A DNA stretch of 42,358 nt from Neelides folsomi (taxonomy: Eukaryota; Arthropoda; Collembola; Neelipleona; Neelidae), in the NCBI GenBank assembly GCA_034687125.1, contig JAQGBZ010000482.1, forward strand, positions 1-42,358. Direction: 5' to 3'. The position numbers and the translations under genes are program-made. A model generated the notes under the pieces. The model was not told the origin of the DNA. It saw nothing but the letters and a program-made list of their open reading frames with translations, and ran no database searches. Of this stretch, positions 1 to 36,484 are shown piece after piece; the first letter of the stretch is position 1, and each line of letters opens with the position of its first letter.

Positions 1-3000
1 TTTACGAAGATTCATTTACAAACTTCGGCGATATCCCTTAAAACATGAGTGTAAAAATGTTTGAAATGACCCTCGTACAGGATACAGGGTAAAATGAATA
101 ATTTACTATAAGATATTGATATTGTTAATCTTACTTGATTTGAAATCTATTTAGTTATTCCAAAGTAATTTTCTATTAGGAAAGAAAACATTTAATATAA
201 TATATCATATCTCACATCTACATAATAGTCGTATGTAGTATAACTATTTAGAAATAGTTTAGTCCACGAATTGAACTTATACTCAGTTTGATTGAATAAA
301 ATATTTATCATATCATGACAATTGTTTAAATTCAAAAGAATTTGAGTAAAATAGGTGAACTATATTATTTTTAAATGAGAATAATAACGAACGGTGTAAA
401 CTATTTTTCACCTATAAAATGAAATTGTTAGAAAGTCCCAACAATAAAAAATTATGATCGAGAGTTAAAAATGAATCACATCAAAATCACAAAAAAGGTT
501 GTGTTTCAATTTTCTATCTATCGATTAGTGACTACAAATAATTGGAAAATTTAAAGCCAATTGTTAGATTTTATTGTAAATTATTGATTACCTAATCAGT
601 TTTAGAAATTATAAAGTAATTTTTTGAACCGAAATTAAGTATTCTCTATCATGTAATACAACAAAATCCAATTAAAGCTGTACGACAAATATTTATTTTA
701 TATCATTGGTATTTTGGCATTACCAACGGTGTAAGCATGCCAGAAAGAGAAAAGGAAAAATACCATTTTTAGGTATACCAGATATACAATTGGGATTTTA
801 CGTAAGTATTTAACATATGTTAGTTATATATTGGCAAGGCCGAAGGTTGAGGTCAATGGATAATAGAAGGTATTTTAATAATTGAGCAATCCATACACAA
901 ATTGTTATGTCAAGCATTTCTCATACAATCTCCAAAGTATGAAAATCACTTTTAATAATTTATGTATTTATTGGTTTAACTTTGACAGTTTAAAAACTGT
1001 AAACGGAAATTATGTTTAAAGTCAAATTGTATAAATTCATTCACACTTAATTGCTGTAATTGGCAATAAAAATCAATACGCAATGATATTCCACATATGA
1101 ATTTCTTGAGAAACTAATCGAATGGACCGATAGACCTTGTAGCAAAAATAAGAAAGGAAAAGAAAGGTAAATGAGAATTAGGAATTAAATGTACTGAACA
1201 TATTCAGGGTTGAGGAATGAAAATCCTTGAAACTCGGTTTGGTCGAGATTCATCATAAAAAGTTTGTCCGTGGGGGTCAACTCCGTTTTTTCTGTTGTAA
1301 ATTGCTGTAAATTAAAAAAAAGTTAGTTGGTTTATGTAATATGATCTGAAATTATAAGATACACTAAACAATACTATACTAAAAATACTTCATAAAATTA
1401 CTGTTAAAAGCGAAATAATCAAATTCTTTACCTTGTCGAAGTTACCCACATCTTTGCGATGTTTCTATAATTGAATAAACAACATTTAATTTAATCACCT
1501 GAAATGGGTATTATTATGAATTTCTGAAGCTGCAAATTAAAAAGATTTAAAATGTTTCTTTAAATAACGTGGAGCCTACTTGAAATTAGATCTAAAATAT
1601 TATTTATGCAAAATAATAAATAAAAATCAAACTTAAAATAAAAAATAAGTTTTTTAATTGTCTTTGCGGTGAAGTTAAAGTTAGGTTTGTGTGATCAAAC
1701 AGCTACGAACTACATACAATAAACAACACATGATAACTCGGCTTTGTAAAGATAATCGATATGTTATATATAAATATCAGCACGTGTACTAAATGTAACA
1801 TAAGATATTACAAATAAATACCGATTGTGATAGCGTATTAAGATAATGAATGTTAAGACGTGCAACAATAAACACTGCCTCTTATAAATATTTAATTATC
1901 TCTAAACTTAAATTACTAATAAACCTTGCATTTAAACACAAAATAAAGTAAAACGTGGAACTCACTCCATCGCCCATAAAAATCAACTAATCGTTTTAAC
2001 TTTTAATTATTATATACATAGCTAAGGTTTGTTGTATTTATAAGTTTTAATAAGACTCGAATACTATTCAAATATTTAATTATAATCGAGATACAAAATA
2101 AAGAAATATATTGCAAGTGAATTGCGCTCGTTAATTAATTCTAAATACTCATTATCTAGCTAATATTAAAACCTGCAATGTATTTAACAAATTGTGGTGT
2201 TCTTTATTCGACACTTACATTTAAGTGTATTAACATTATTAAACGTTATTTATTTAATGAAAATTTCTTATTAAAATCTTTTGATATAAACTATAAATTT
2301 TAATATGATAATATTATTAAATGTTTGGTATTTATTGTTGGATATAATTTTTAAAGCTTTAAATCTTCAACGAAGTAATCATATTCAAAAGAAGTGAAAG
2401 CACCAATTACGTTCAAAAGATAAATTCATTAAATTTAAAAACCTTTGTATTTAAGTAGTAGGGCTTAAATATCATGTGGTAAATAGCTTCTGGGTTAGTT
2501 ATTAAGGGTAAATAGACATTAATTATAAAGTAGAAGGTTTAAGTATGAATTATTGCTTGGAAAAGTTTTAAATTAAATTGGTAGCTATTTTACACAATTC
2601 TTCGCTTTTATGGTTTGAATATCTTTTTTGATTTATCATTCCTGCATTCTAGCTAGCCAAAGTTAAATACAATCTCGTAAATTGAATTCTACTTTGAATA
2701 TACAGGTGATAGCTGGAATTTGAAATTCAAACAAAAATAATTGAAATTATAAGTAGACATAATATTTAAATACAATTAACACTTGTCTTTGAATTACACA
2801 TTAGAGAAAAAACAAAAAAAATTAAATATAATAAAGCTTTTTTATCAGACACACATTGATATATCATAGCACCTTTTTGTTACTTACTACATTTAAATAC
2901 AATATTCTTTAAGCGGATTTTTAAATTTTACATTTTTTGTAAAATACTAAATTTGTTTAACATAAATAATAATAACTATAAGGTACAGCATAAGGTATAA

Positions 3001-3269
3001 AGTAACATAATATGCAAATAGTTCTTAAAACTCCAATACTTTAATATCTTATAACCTACGTTTTCAAATAAGATTAATCAACAACGGGTTTATTGAATTC
3101 TGAATACTTTGCTCAAATGTTATCTCAAGAGAGCGGAAGCTCCATGATATCTCAAATCCACCAAAACAGTAAAAATATCCGGTAAAGACTATTTGGCCAT
3201 TAGTCGAAAGATAGTGACAGTTAATGGAATTCTTGAATGAATGTCATGAAGAAATTAATGTAATTTGAG
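1..3269. other. AT-rich intergenic sequence and PKC 3' UTR
   Basis: There is no ORF of note, no recognisable repeat family and no RNA gene. The few hundred bases next to 3269 are likely PKC 3' UTR. A slightly GC-richer spot at 1200-1300 shows nothing identifiable. Confidence 0.6.
3089..3094 (-). terminator. Candidate poly(A) signal of the PKC gene
   Basis: AATAAA on the minus strand, about 176 bases beyond the TAG stop. It is the nearest canonical hexamer downstream. In AT-rich DNA this is weak evidence alone. Confidence 0.4.
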
Positions 3270-29222
<25,953 letters not shown>

Positions 29223-29266
29223 TTTTCAATGATTTTAATTAATCAGTCAGCTTCAGCTATTTGATT
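29223..29266 (-). other. PKC: PKC 5' UTR adjoining the start codon
   Basis: A good acceptor (TTTTTTCATATTTCAG) precedes 29266 on the minus strand, so the transcript probably has a spliced 5' leader. The 44 bases contain stops in frame with the ATG. Confidence 0.55.
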
Positions 29267-30993
29267 CTGAAATATGAAAAAACAATGAGAATCGTCAAGT
29301 CCGAATTAATTCTTCCGAAAATACGGCAAACTACTAAATCATTACCTTATTGTTAATTTACTGACGATTTTAAACGAAAGGACTTCTAGACTAAATGTTT
29401 AAAATTTCATATGTACCACAAGTTTATGTATAAGTTAAATATTTATACTCTTACATACAAATTGCTGTAATAATATTGTTTAAGTTGGTAGTAGATACAC
29501 ATAAAAATATAAATAAAGATAAATATGAATAAGTTATATGCCTAGAATCCTAGTTATACGCAAAAACGAAAATAATTTATGTGTTATGAATTTATGAACC
29601 TCTCTCGTTTGTATGTTAAAATACACTTCAAGAATTTTAACTACAGAATGAGAATGTATGTCGTGTGAATATTTATTGGTGGATATCGAGACAAGTTAAA
29701 TACTAGGCTTAACTTTTTTGTCACGGACATCACTGTCACTGAATGTGAGTTTTTAGGAGTTTCAAGCCTTTCAAGCCTCTAATTTCAACATAAGAACGCA
29801 AATATTTGAATTCGGCAAATAAATACGAAAAATAATATGAGTATTAATAGTATGTATTAGCTATTCAAAGTATCTACCTATAAATGCAAATACTACGCTT
29901 ACCTAAAAATTACTCACAAACTCCCATTACGAATCCTTTATCTGGTCCATAACTATTCTAATCATATCTCATAGTATATAATCAATTAAGCTTCCAAGAG
30001 TATATTATCTAACTAGTTATGTACCTAGAATAGAGACATATGTATTGAATACTTAGGTATATTCATAAATGTTTTACTTTTTAAATGTTTCAAGATACAC
30101 GATTAATTATTAATTGTAATCTTAATCTGATAATTCATGGGATAAGGATAATTTATATATAGGGATAACCATAAACCATAACCACTAACCTCTGAAATAC
30201 TTAGAATAAAATACAAGAGCATGACAAAAAAATAATTTAAAAAGTCCATTGGGATATAATAATTTTATATGATATTTCATTAATATTATGTAGTTATAAT
30301 TACAAGTTAGGAATTATCTTATATCCAATATCTTATGTTCTATAAATTTGTTAAATGACGACACAATAATGATACGTTGATCTTGTTATTAAAATTTTTA
30401 ATTGACTACTTTAGAGCAAATTATTTATTATTGTACGTAATGAACAAATAGTACATTAATAAATACTAGATTAATATAAAAATAAATAAAAATTATCGTA
30501 GTATACCTATACATCCAAAATAAATTAATATAAATCAAAAAGACTATACTTCTAGAATAAATCTTTAATATAAAATATATTATAGTGTAAAAGATTTATT
30601 TTAAGTTGATTATGTTGAAAAATGGTCTTGAAAAAACAGAATGTTCAGCGAATAAGTTTAATTCCGATAAATAAATATTATAATATTATAATGAAATCGA
30701 AAGTGACCAAATAAGACGACAAATTAAATTCTGTTAAAAATGTCAGTTTTTAAAATAGAAATTAGAGAGTTGAATGCTTAACTTTGAAATTAACATTTTA
30801 TAATTTTCTGGAAATCATAAAATGTATAATCCTTATTGAAATCTAACATTCCTTAAATCGTTTAATTAAGATAGGTATTTTACATTGTAAATAGCTTACA
30901 AGCACAACTTACAAAAACCAGTTTAACTTTCTCCACAAAAAAATAATAAATTAAATGTACGACTTCGTATAAATATTTATTTAATCGACTTAC
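29267..30993 (-). other. Probable PKC 5' UTR intron
   Basis: Very AT-rich stretch of about 1.7 kb bounded by a GTAAGT donor (30993 side) and a TTTCAG acceptor (29267 side) on the minus strand. No ORF or repeat family was recognised. Confidence 0.5.
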
Positions 30994-31050
30994 CAATTTT
31001 CCCAAAGTATTTGATCCATCAAGGATGAAGAAGTCTTTCTAAAGACACAA
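30994..31050 (-). other. PKC: Probable PKC 5' UTR leader exon
   Basis: A strong donor (GTAAGT) lies just after 30994 on the minus strand and would pair with the acceptor at 29266. The sequence is not coding. The upstream limit (transcription start) is not visible, so 31050 is nominal. Confidence 0.4.
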
Positions 31051-31680
31051 TCGGTTTGAGTATTACTTCTATTGAACAATGTTTGTACGTGGTCTGTGAG
31101 CGAGGTAAAGAGAGAATTAAAGGGAATTAACTATTGGGAATTGCTAATTGCAATTTGCACACTTTCCGACAGGATCCAGAGAAGAACACTTTCCCTGGTG
31201 AAGTCTGAAGGGGGAAAGGCCCCAATTGCCTTCACACATGATGAAGTGGGTGCGAGCCGAAAGGGCGAAATAAGAAATTGTGCCGTGAGCGCAATCTACA
31301 CGACAAAACCCTTCCCGTTGTGACTCTTCGATTTCTTCGAGAATGCAAATGCATCAATCTCCACATTTCTTCAAAGTTAATTTAATTTTATCCACATAGT
31401 TTATTTAAGAATTATTTATCCTTCTTCTAATATTTACCTAGTTGTTAAATAGATTACACTTAACGGCGTTAGTATGTCCAAAGAGCTTAATCACTGAGCT
31501 AGGGCTCCCACACAAGACGATGTTGGCGTGAGAGGTAATTAAAATTGATTTATAATTATTTTAAATTTAATTTTTAAGGTATAAAAACGTGTCCAAGAAG
31601 GTAACATATTTTTTAGTAAATATGGTGTAAAAGATGAAGTAAAATAAAGTACATGATGACATTTGGATTTTATTATTTCA
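31051..31680. promoter_or_regulatory. Head-to-head promoter interval of PKC and SF1
   Basis: About 0.6 kb separates the presumed 5' end of the minus-strand kinase gene from the first coding exon of plus-strand SF1. It includes a GC-richer segment at about 31070-31340. It must hold both core promoters and probably an SF1 5' UTR exon; a possible donor (GAGAG|GTAATT) lies at 31534/31535. No TATA box can be assigned with confidence. Confidence 0.5.
31463..31511 (-). repeat. tRNA A-box-like segment, possible SINE remnant
   Basis: On the minus strand the sequence GGAGCCCTAGCTCAGTGATT resembles a tRNA 5' end with a Pol III A box. No convincing B box or acceptor stem follows, so it is not an intact tRNA. 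It could be a decayed tRNA-derived SINE head or chance. Confidence 0.22.
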
Positions 31681-31703
31681 GGATCCCTGCAAGGGATTCC
31701 GAA

Positions 31704-33912
31704 ATGAGCGGTCGCAGAGTGAGAGAAAAGGTTACTGCAGCAAATTCAATTCCTCTGGGCTCAAAGCCGCTTGCGATTCCAGCACCGAAGATATGCGGGT
31801 TGTCCCTTCTGCGACCTTCATATTTACACGTGTCAGATGACGATTCTCATTCTTCATCTTCAAAACGAAAACCTCTTTCACCGAATGGAGAATTGACAAA
31901 ATCCCCTTCGAGATCTTCTACTGATAATTCTTCGCTACTTAAACCTTTATATTTAGTCAGCCCTGTTGCAAGAAACTTGTCAAATTCGCCTCCGCGTATT
32001 TCAGATAGCTCATTACTTCTCAAACCATCTTATTTAGAAAATGCAGCAACCAGAGAGCTTTCCATTTCTCCCAAGAAGAAAAATTCTCTTTCTCGCTCCC
32101 CATCTCCGGCTAAACCGAAGAAAAAGAAGTCTAAGAAGGGGAAGTATAAATTATCTCATAGAAAGAGATCTAAAAAGAAGAAGAGGTCAAAATCACCAGC
32201 AGACTCAAAATCAAGAAGCAGAAGAGAATCAAAGTCTCCACATAACAAATCAAGTTCAATTGATAGGTCGGGATCAAAGTCGGTAAAGGAACGAACGAAG
32301 TCACCAAAGAAAAAGGAAAGGTCCAAGTCTCCCAAGAAGCGAGATAGGTCAAGGAGTCGAAAAAGAACGAGGACTCCTCCAACAAAGAAGGAAAGGTCGA
32401 CAAGTCGAAGAAGATCAAAATCACCTAATAAGGAGAGGTTAAGGAGTAGAAAGAGGACTAAGTCTCCCAGGAATCGAGACAAGTCAAGTAGTCGAAATAG
32501 AACTTCCCCTCCTCCAAAAGGGAAAGAAAGAAGTCGAAAAAGATCAAAATCACCAAAAATAAAAGAAAGGTCTAGAAGCAGAAAAAAGTCAAATTCACCC
32601 AGGAAGAAGGAAAAATCCCGAAGCCGAGAAAAAACGAAGACACCTAAAAAGAAAGATAGGTCAAGGAGTAGAAAAAGATCCAATTCTCCTATTAAAGAGG
32701 AAAGGTCCAGAAGTCGGAAAAGGTCAAAATCTCCCCAAAAGAAAGAAAGATCCAGAAGTCGAAGAAGATCAAAATCACCCAATAAAGAGAGGTCAAGGAG
32801 TAGAAAGAGGACTAGGTCTCCCAGAAATCGAGGCAGGTCAAGTAGTCGAGTAAAAACTTCCACTTCTCCAAAAAGAAAAGAAAGAATGAGAAGTCGAAAA
32901 AGATCAAAATCACCAAAAATGAAGGAAAAATCCCGAAGCCGAGAAAAAACGAAGACACCTAATAAGAAAGATAGGTCAAGGAGTAGAAAAAGTTCTAATT
33001 CTCCTATTAAAATTAAAAAAGAAAGATCCAGAAGTCGGAAAAGGACAATATCTCCCAAAAAGAAAGAAAGATCCAATTCTCCTATTAAAATTAAAAAAGA
33101 AAGATCCAGAAGTCGGAAAAGGACAATATCTCCCAAAAAGAAAGAAAGATCCAATTCTCCTATTAAAATTAAAAAAGAAAGATCCAGAAGTCGGAAAAGG
33201 TCAAAATCTCCCAAAAAGAAAGAAAGTTCCAATTCTCCTATTAAAATTAAAAAAGATAGATCCAGAAGTCGGAAAAGATCAAAATCTCCCCAAAAGAGAG
33301 AAAGATCCAGAAGTCGAAGAAGATCAAAATCACCCAATAAGGAGAGGTCAAGGAGTAGAAAGAGGACTAGGTCTCCCAGAAATCGAGGCAGGTCAAGTAG
33401 TCGAGTAAAAACTTCCATTTCTCCAAAAAGGAAAGAAACAATGAGAAGTCGAAAAAGATCAAAATCACCAAAAACGAAAGAAAGGTCTAGAAGCAGAAAA
33501 AGGTCAAATTCATCCAAGAAGAAGGAAAAATCCCGAAGCAGAGAAAAGAAGACACCTAAAAAGAAAGATAGGTCAGGGAGTAGAAAAAGATCTAATTCTC
33601 CTAATAAAATTAAAAAAGAAAGATCCAGAAGTCGGAAAAGGTCAAAATCTCCCAAAAAGAAAGAAAGATCCAGAAGTAGAAAAAGGACAAAATCACCTAA
33701 AAAGAAAGACAGGTCAAGGAGTCGAAAAAGAACCAAAAGTCCACCAACAATTGACGAAGTGAATTCCATGGCCCTTGTTCCTTTAGATGGAATGCCGAAG
33801 AAGAGAAAAAGATCTCGATGGATGGGGGATGAAAATTATAAGGCGTTAATCCCTGGAATGCCCACAATCTTGCCCACAAACATGACTCCAGCACACCAAG
33901 AAGCTTATATTG
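31704..33912 (+). CDS. SF1: SF1 coding exon 1 (RS domain and U2AF-ligand motif)
   Basis: This large exon is preceded by an acceptor ending at 31680, and the donor GTAAAT follows 33912. Translation begins MSGRRVREKV. It then has Ser-Pro-rich motifs (LLRPSYL, LLKPLYL and LLKPSYL, a thrice-repeated element), a block of about 570 residues of RSRSRKRSKSPKKKER-type repeats, and KKRKRSRWMGDENYKALIPG, the N-terminal SF1 hallmark. Confidence 0.93.
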
Positions 33913-36484
33913 GTAAATTATTTACGAATAAATTTGACATTTATTTTTTATTTTTAAAATAAAAAATTTATCTATAGTATATCTTGATTTTTTATTTATA
34001 GCTCAAATTCAAATTGAAGAACTTACGAGGAAGCTTCGTTCTGGTGATTTTGGAATACCTAATAATCCTGATGAAAGGTGAGGTTTCTAAACAGCGTTCA
34101 TAATTATTATTCATCATAATTAAATGGGTAAAGATTTGAAGTTGTAACATGATTATTTTTTTATTAATAAGTCATATTGTCATTCATTTACAGGTCTCCG
34201 TCACCAGAACCCGTTTATGGAACTGATGGGAAGCGGATCAACACGAGAGAAACGAGGATCAGGAAATATTTGGAGGAGGAACGACATCGACAGATTCAAA
34301 GGCTTCTCATGATTAATCCTTATTATAGACCACCACCTGAATATCGGTTTGAATTCATTTAATTAAAAACTAACAAAATCCCAGGAATCCCCAATTAATG
34401 ATTTTCCTAACATGATTGAAAAATTTTCTTATTGTGTAGTTTAATTCTAGCCTTGACAGACCTCCGATTACTTCTCGATGAGAAATTAATGAATTAATTA
34501 AATCAATTTTGACTCATAGTGCTCCAGTTCTGAAGATCTCGGATCGCGTAGAGATTCCACAGGAGGAATATCCAACCATCAACTTCGTCGGCCTTCTACT
34601 CGGTCCGAGGGGGAACACTTTGAAGAGTCTTGAAAAGGAAACCGGCGCTAAAGTCACAATTCGAGGAAAAGGGTCAGTAAAAGAAGGAAAAGTTGGGGGG
34701 AAAATAGGGCTTCCTTTACCAGGGGATGACGAACCACTCCATGCTTATGTAACAAGCACAAACCCTGTGTCAGTGAAAAGGGCTTGTGACAGGATCAAGG
34801 AAGTGATTCGCGAAGGTATTGAGAAGCCCGAATCTCAAAACGACCTCCGACGTAATCAACTTCGAGAGCTGGCTTTGCTAAATGGGACGCTGCGAGAAGG
34901 CGAGGGGCCAAAGTGCTCCAATTGCGGTTCCTTCTCCCATCGAACCTGGCATTGTCCTGACAAGCCCAATATCACCTCGAGTATAACCTGTACCATTTGC
35001 GGCTGTGCCGGACACATATCTAAAGATTGCAGGTAAAATTTAATTGATCATAAAACAGTGTTATATTGTGACAATTGCAATAAAGAACGATTTTTAACTT
35101 TTCAGGGTAACCGAGGTAGAGACGGATGGGATTACAGATGCAAGTCCATTAGAAAAGGCTAAAATTGACCAAGAATACATCAGTTTAATGGCAGAGCTTG
35201 GTGAAACCCCTAATAAAAAGAAAGGGAAGAAGTACAATTTTTTTGCAGATGATAAAGCTCCCAAGCCTCTAATGTCTTTAGGTAAAATTACAAATTACAT
35301 GATGTTATTCCAATTAGTTTTATTTTTAAGACTAATTTTAACTGTACTTGGAATTAACAAATTCTTATTTTTTCTATATAATTCCTCATTGTTTTAAATA
35401 TTTAGAATGGGACGCGGATTTCATTCCGAAGAAGAAGAAGAAAGAAGAGGCAGCGACGACGGGCGAGACGGTTAGCAATAACAAGTCTAGGTGGTCAAAC
35501 AGCTTACCAGTCCCGCTGATGAGTTGCTCCTGGATGGGGACGTCGACCTCCCCGCAGCACGTGACCTCAGCAACAACCGCTATCACTTCTGAAGCGTACT
35601 GGGATCAAACTCAATTTGCAGATTATGCAGAGTATTCGGACTACGCTACCTACGACATAACCCAGGCTCAGATGAGTTCTATAGAGGAATACACAGCAGC
35701 CTTAGCGGCCAACGCTGGATCGGAATTCACCCCTAGGAGTGGAGAGGACTATGCTGCGGTTGCTGCTGCGAATGCTGCTGCCTCCATTGCCGCCACGTCT
35801 TCATCCGATGGCTACACGATGTCCGCTGAGGGGTTCAACCCCGCAGCACTCGTCACGATGGAGGCCTACAACGCTCTCTCTATGGTCGACTACACCGGTG
35901 GTCACCCGAGTGTCGAGGGATACCAGGCACCCATGACCATGGGTGAGTATACAGCTTCTATGATCCAGGAATATTACCAGCCTGTGCTGCCGACCGAAAC
36001 GAATCCACCCTTGCCGCCACTACCAGCCGAAGTTGAACTGCCTCCGCCCCCGCCGCCGCCTGATCCTCCTCCTCCACCGCCCCCTTTTGAACCAAACGCT
36101 CCTCCGCCTCCTCCCCCGATGGAGGAACCAGAAGGCCCAATTGAACCAAAAAGCTCCCTTTCTTTCTCTGTCAATCCTAATCATTTCGTACCCCATACTC
36201 CCATCAATAATGTGGAATCAATGGAAGGAGGAGGGTTTGGTGTAGTAGATAATAATACTACAATATCATCTCATTTTGAAAACTCGCATCATATTTTCTT
36301 ACCTGTAAATTATGAAAATGTTTCTGAAGATGTAGACGATCCATCGTCCAATAACATCAGTCACCTCAATCCCTTGATATCATCGAAAATCTGTGCACAT
36401 ACAAATCAATCTGAAATAGAAGAGAGTAAACCATGCAATAGAATTCTCAGTGACTTTAATCTTTCACCATCAATATCCTCTTAA
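31704..36484 (+). CDS. SF1: Splicing factor 1 / branch-point-binding protein with giant RS domain, 6 coding exons
   Basis: SF1 binds the intron branch-point sequence and U2AF65 in the early spliceosome (family knowledge). The exons are 31704-33912, 34002-34077, 34194-34346, 34520-35032, 35106-35281 and 35406-36484. They join in phase to 1401 codons plus stop. The order is: Ser-rich N-terminus (1-112); RS/RK-S-P repeats (about 113-685); U2AF-ligand motif KKRKRSRW (about 698-705); helix-hairpin and coiled-coil region (IPGMPT to PPPEYR); KH-QUA2 RNA-binding domain (about 825-942, with VGLLLGPRGNTLK); two CCHC knuckles (about 944-981); the conserved SLMAELGE segment; and a Tyr/Ala-rich and poly-Pro C-terminus. 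Human SF1 is about 640 residues and lacks the long RS block. The ATG follows a TTTCAG acceptor, so a 5' UTR exon is expected. Without that exon, a start further upstream is not excluded. Confidence 0.95.
32754..33480 (+). repeat. Pair of about 170-bp direct repeats 555 bp apart in the SF1 RS domain
   Basis: The segment starting at 32754 recurs at 33309 with few differences. It encodes SRRRSKSPNKERSRSRKRTR and then SPRNRGRSSSRVKTS. The offset is 555 bases, or 185 codons, so frame is kept. The 78-bp array lies between the copies. Confidence 0.85.
32997..33290 (+). repeat. 78-bp in-frame tandem repeat in the SF1 RS domain
   Basis: Copies start at 32997, 33075, 33153 and 33231, so the period is 78 bases, or 26 codons. 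Each encodes SPIKIKKERSRSRKR followed by [T/S][I/K]SPKKKER. The first three copies are nearly identical in DNA, including third positions, which indicates recent unequal exchange or slippage. The last copy is incomplete. Confidence 0.9.
34002..34077 (+). CDS. SF1: SF1 coding exon 2
   Basis: This 76-base exon completes a split Ala codon and encodes QIQIEELTRKLRSGDFGIP and NNPDE, colinear with the conserved helix of human SF1. The acceptor is TTTATAG and the donor GTGAGG. Confidence 0.94.
34194..34346 (+). CDS. SF1: SF1 coding exon 3
   Basis: This exon encodes SPSPEPVYGTDGKRINTRE, TRIRKYLEEERH and INPYYRPPPEY. The SPSP motif is the conserved KIS/PKG phospho-site region of SF1. The acceptor is TTTACAG and the donor GTTTGA. 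Confidence 0.94.
34520..35032 (+). CDS. SF1: SF1 coding exon 4 (KH-QUA2 and zinc knuckles)
   Basis: This exon encodes SDRVEIPQEEYPTINFVG, GPRGNTLKSLEKE, IRGKGSVKEGKVG, DDEPLHAYVT, and the QUA2 segment NDLRRNQLRELALLNGTLRE. Two CX2CX4HX4C knuckles follow (CSNCGSFSHRTWHC, CTICGCAGHISKDC). The acceptor CTCATAG has a weak pyrimidine tract but is the only one that keeps frame. The donor is GTAAAA. Confidence 0.95.
35106..35281 (+). CDS. SF1: SF1 coding exon 5
   Basis: This exon encodes a linker and the conserved DQEYISLMAELGETP segment, then Lys-rich sequence ending KPLMSL. The acceptor is ACTTTTCAG and the donor GTAAAA. A split Glu codon joins exon 6. Confidence 0.93.
35406..36484 (+). CDS. SF1: SF1 coding exon 6 (Tyr/Ala-rich, poly-Pro C-terminus)
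   Basis: The exon starts EWDADFIPKKKKKEE. A Tyr/Ala-rich region with EAY, DYA, EEY and EDYAA motifs follows. A proline-rich stretch at about 36003-36125 has runs of 5-7 Pro, as in other SF1 proteins. About 110 further residues rich in Ser and Asn lead to a TAA stop. The region after the proline block has no counterpart that I recognise. Confidence 0.88.

Noticed and set aside
31072..31323. 83-codon plus-strand ORF in the shared promoter
   Set aside because: It begins with TTG rather than ATG in the displayed frame, has no homology that I recognise, and lies where UTR and promoter sequence are expected.
31653..31703. Upstream SF1 start at 31653
   Set aside because: It lies before a clear TTTCAG acceptor at 31680, so these codons are most likely intron.
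32156..33769. 537-codon minus-strand ORF rich in Leu, Phe and Asp
   Set aside because: It is the exact antisense of the SF1 RS repeats. The repeat codons have no stops in this reverse frame, so the length is an artefact.
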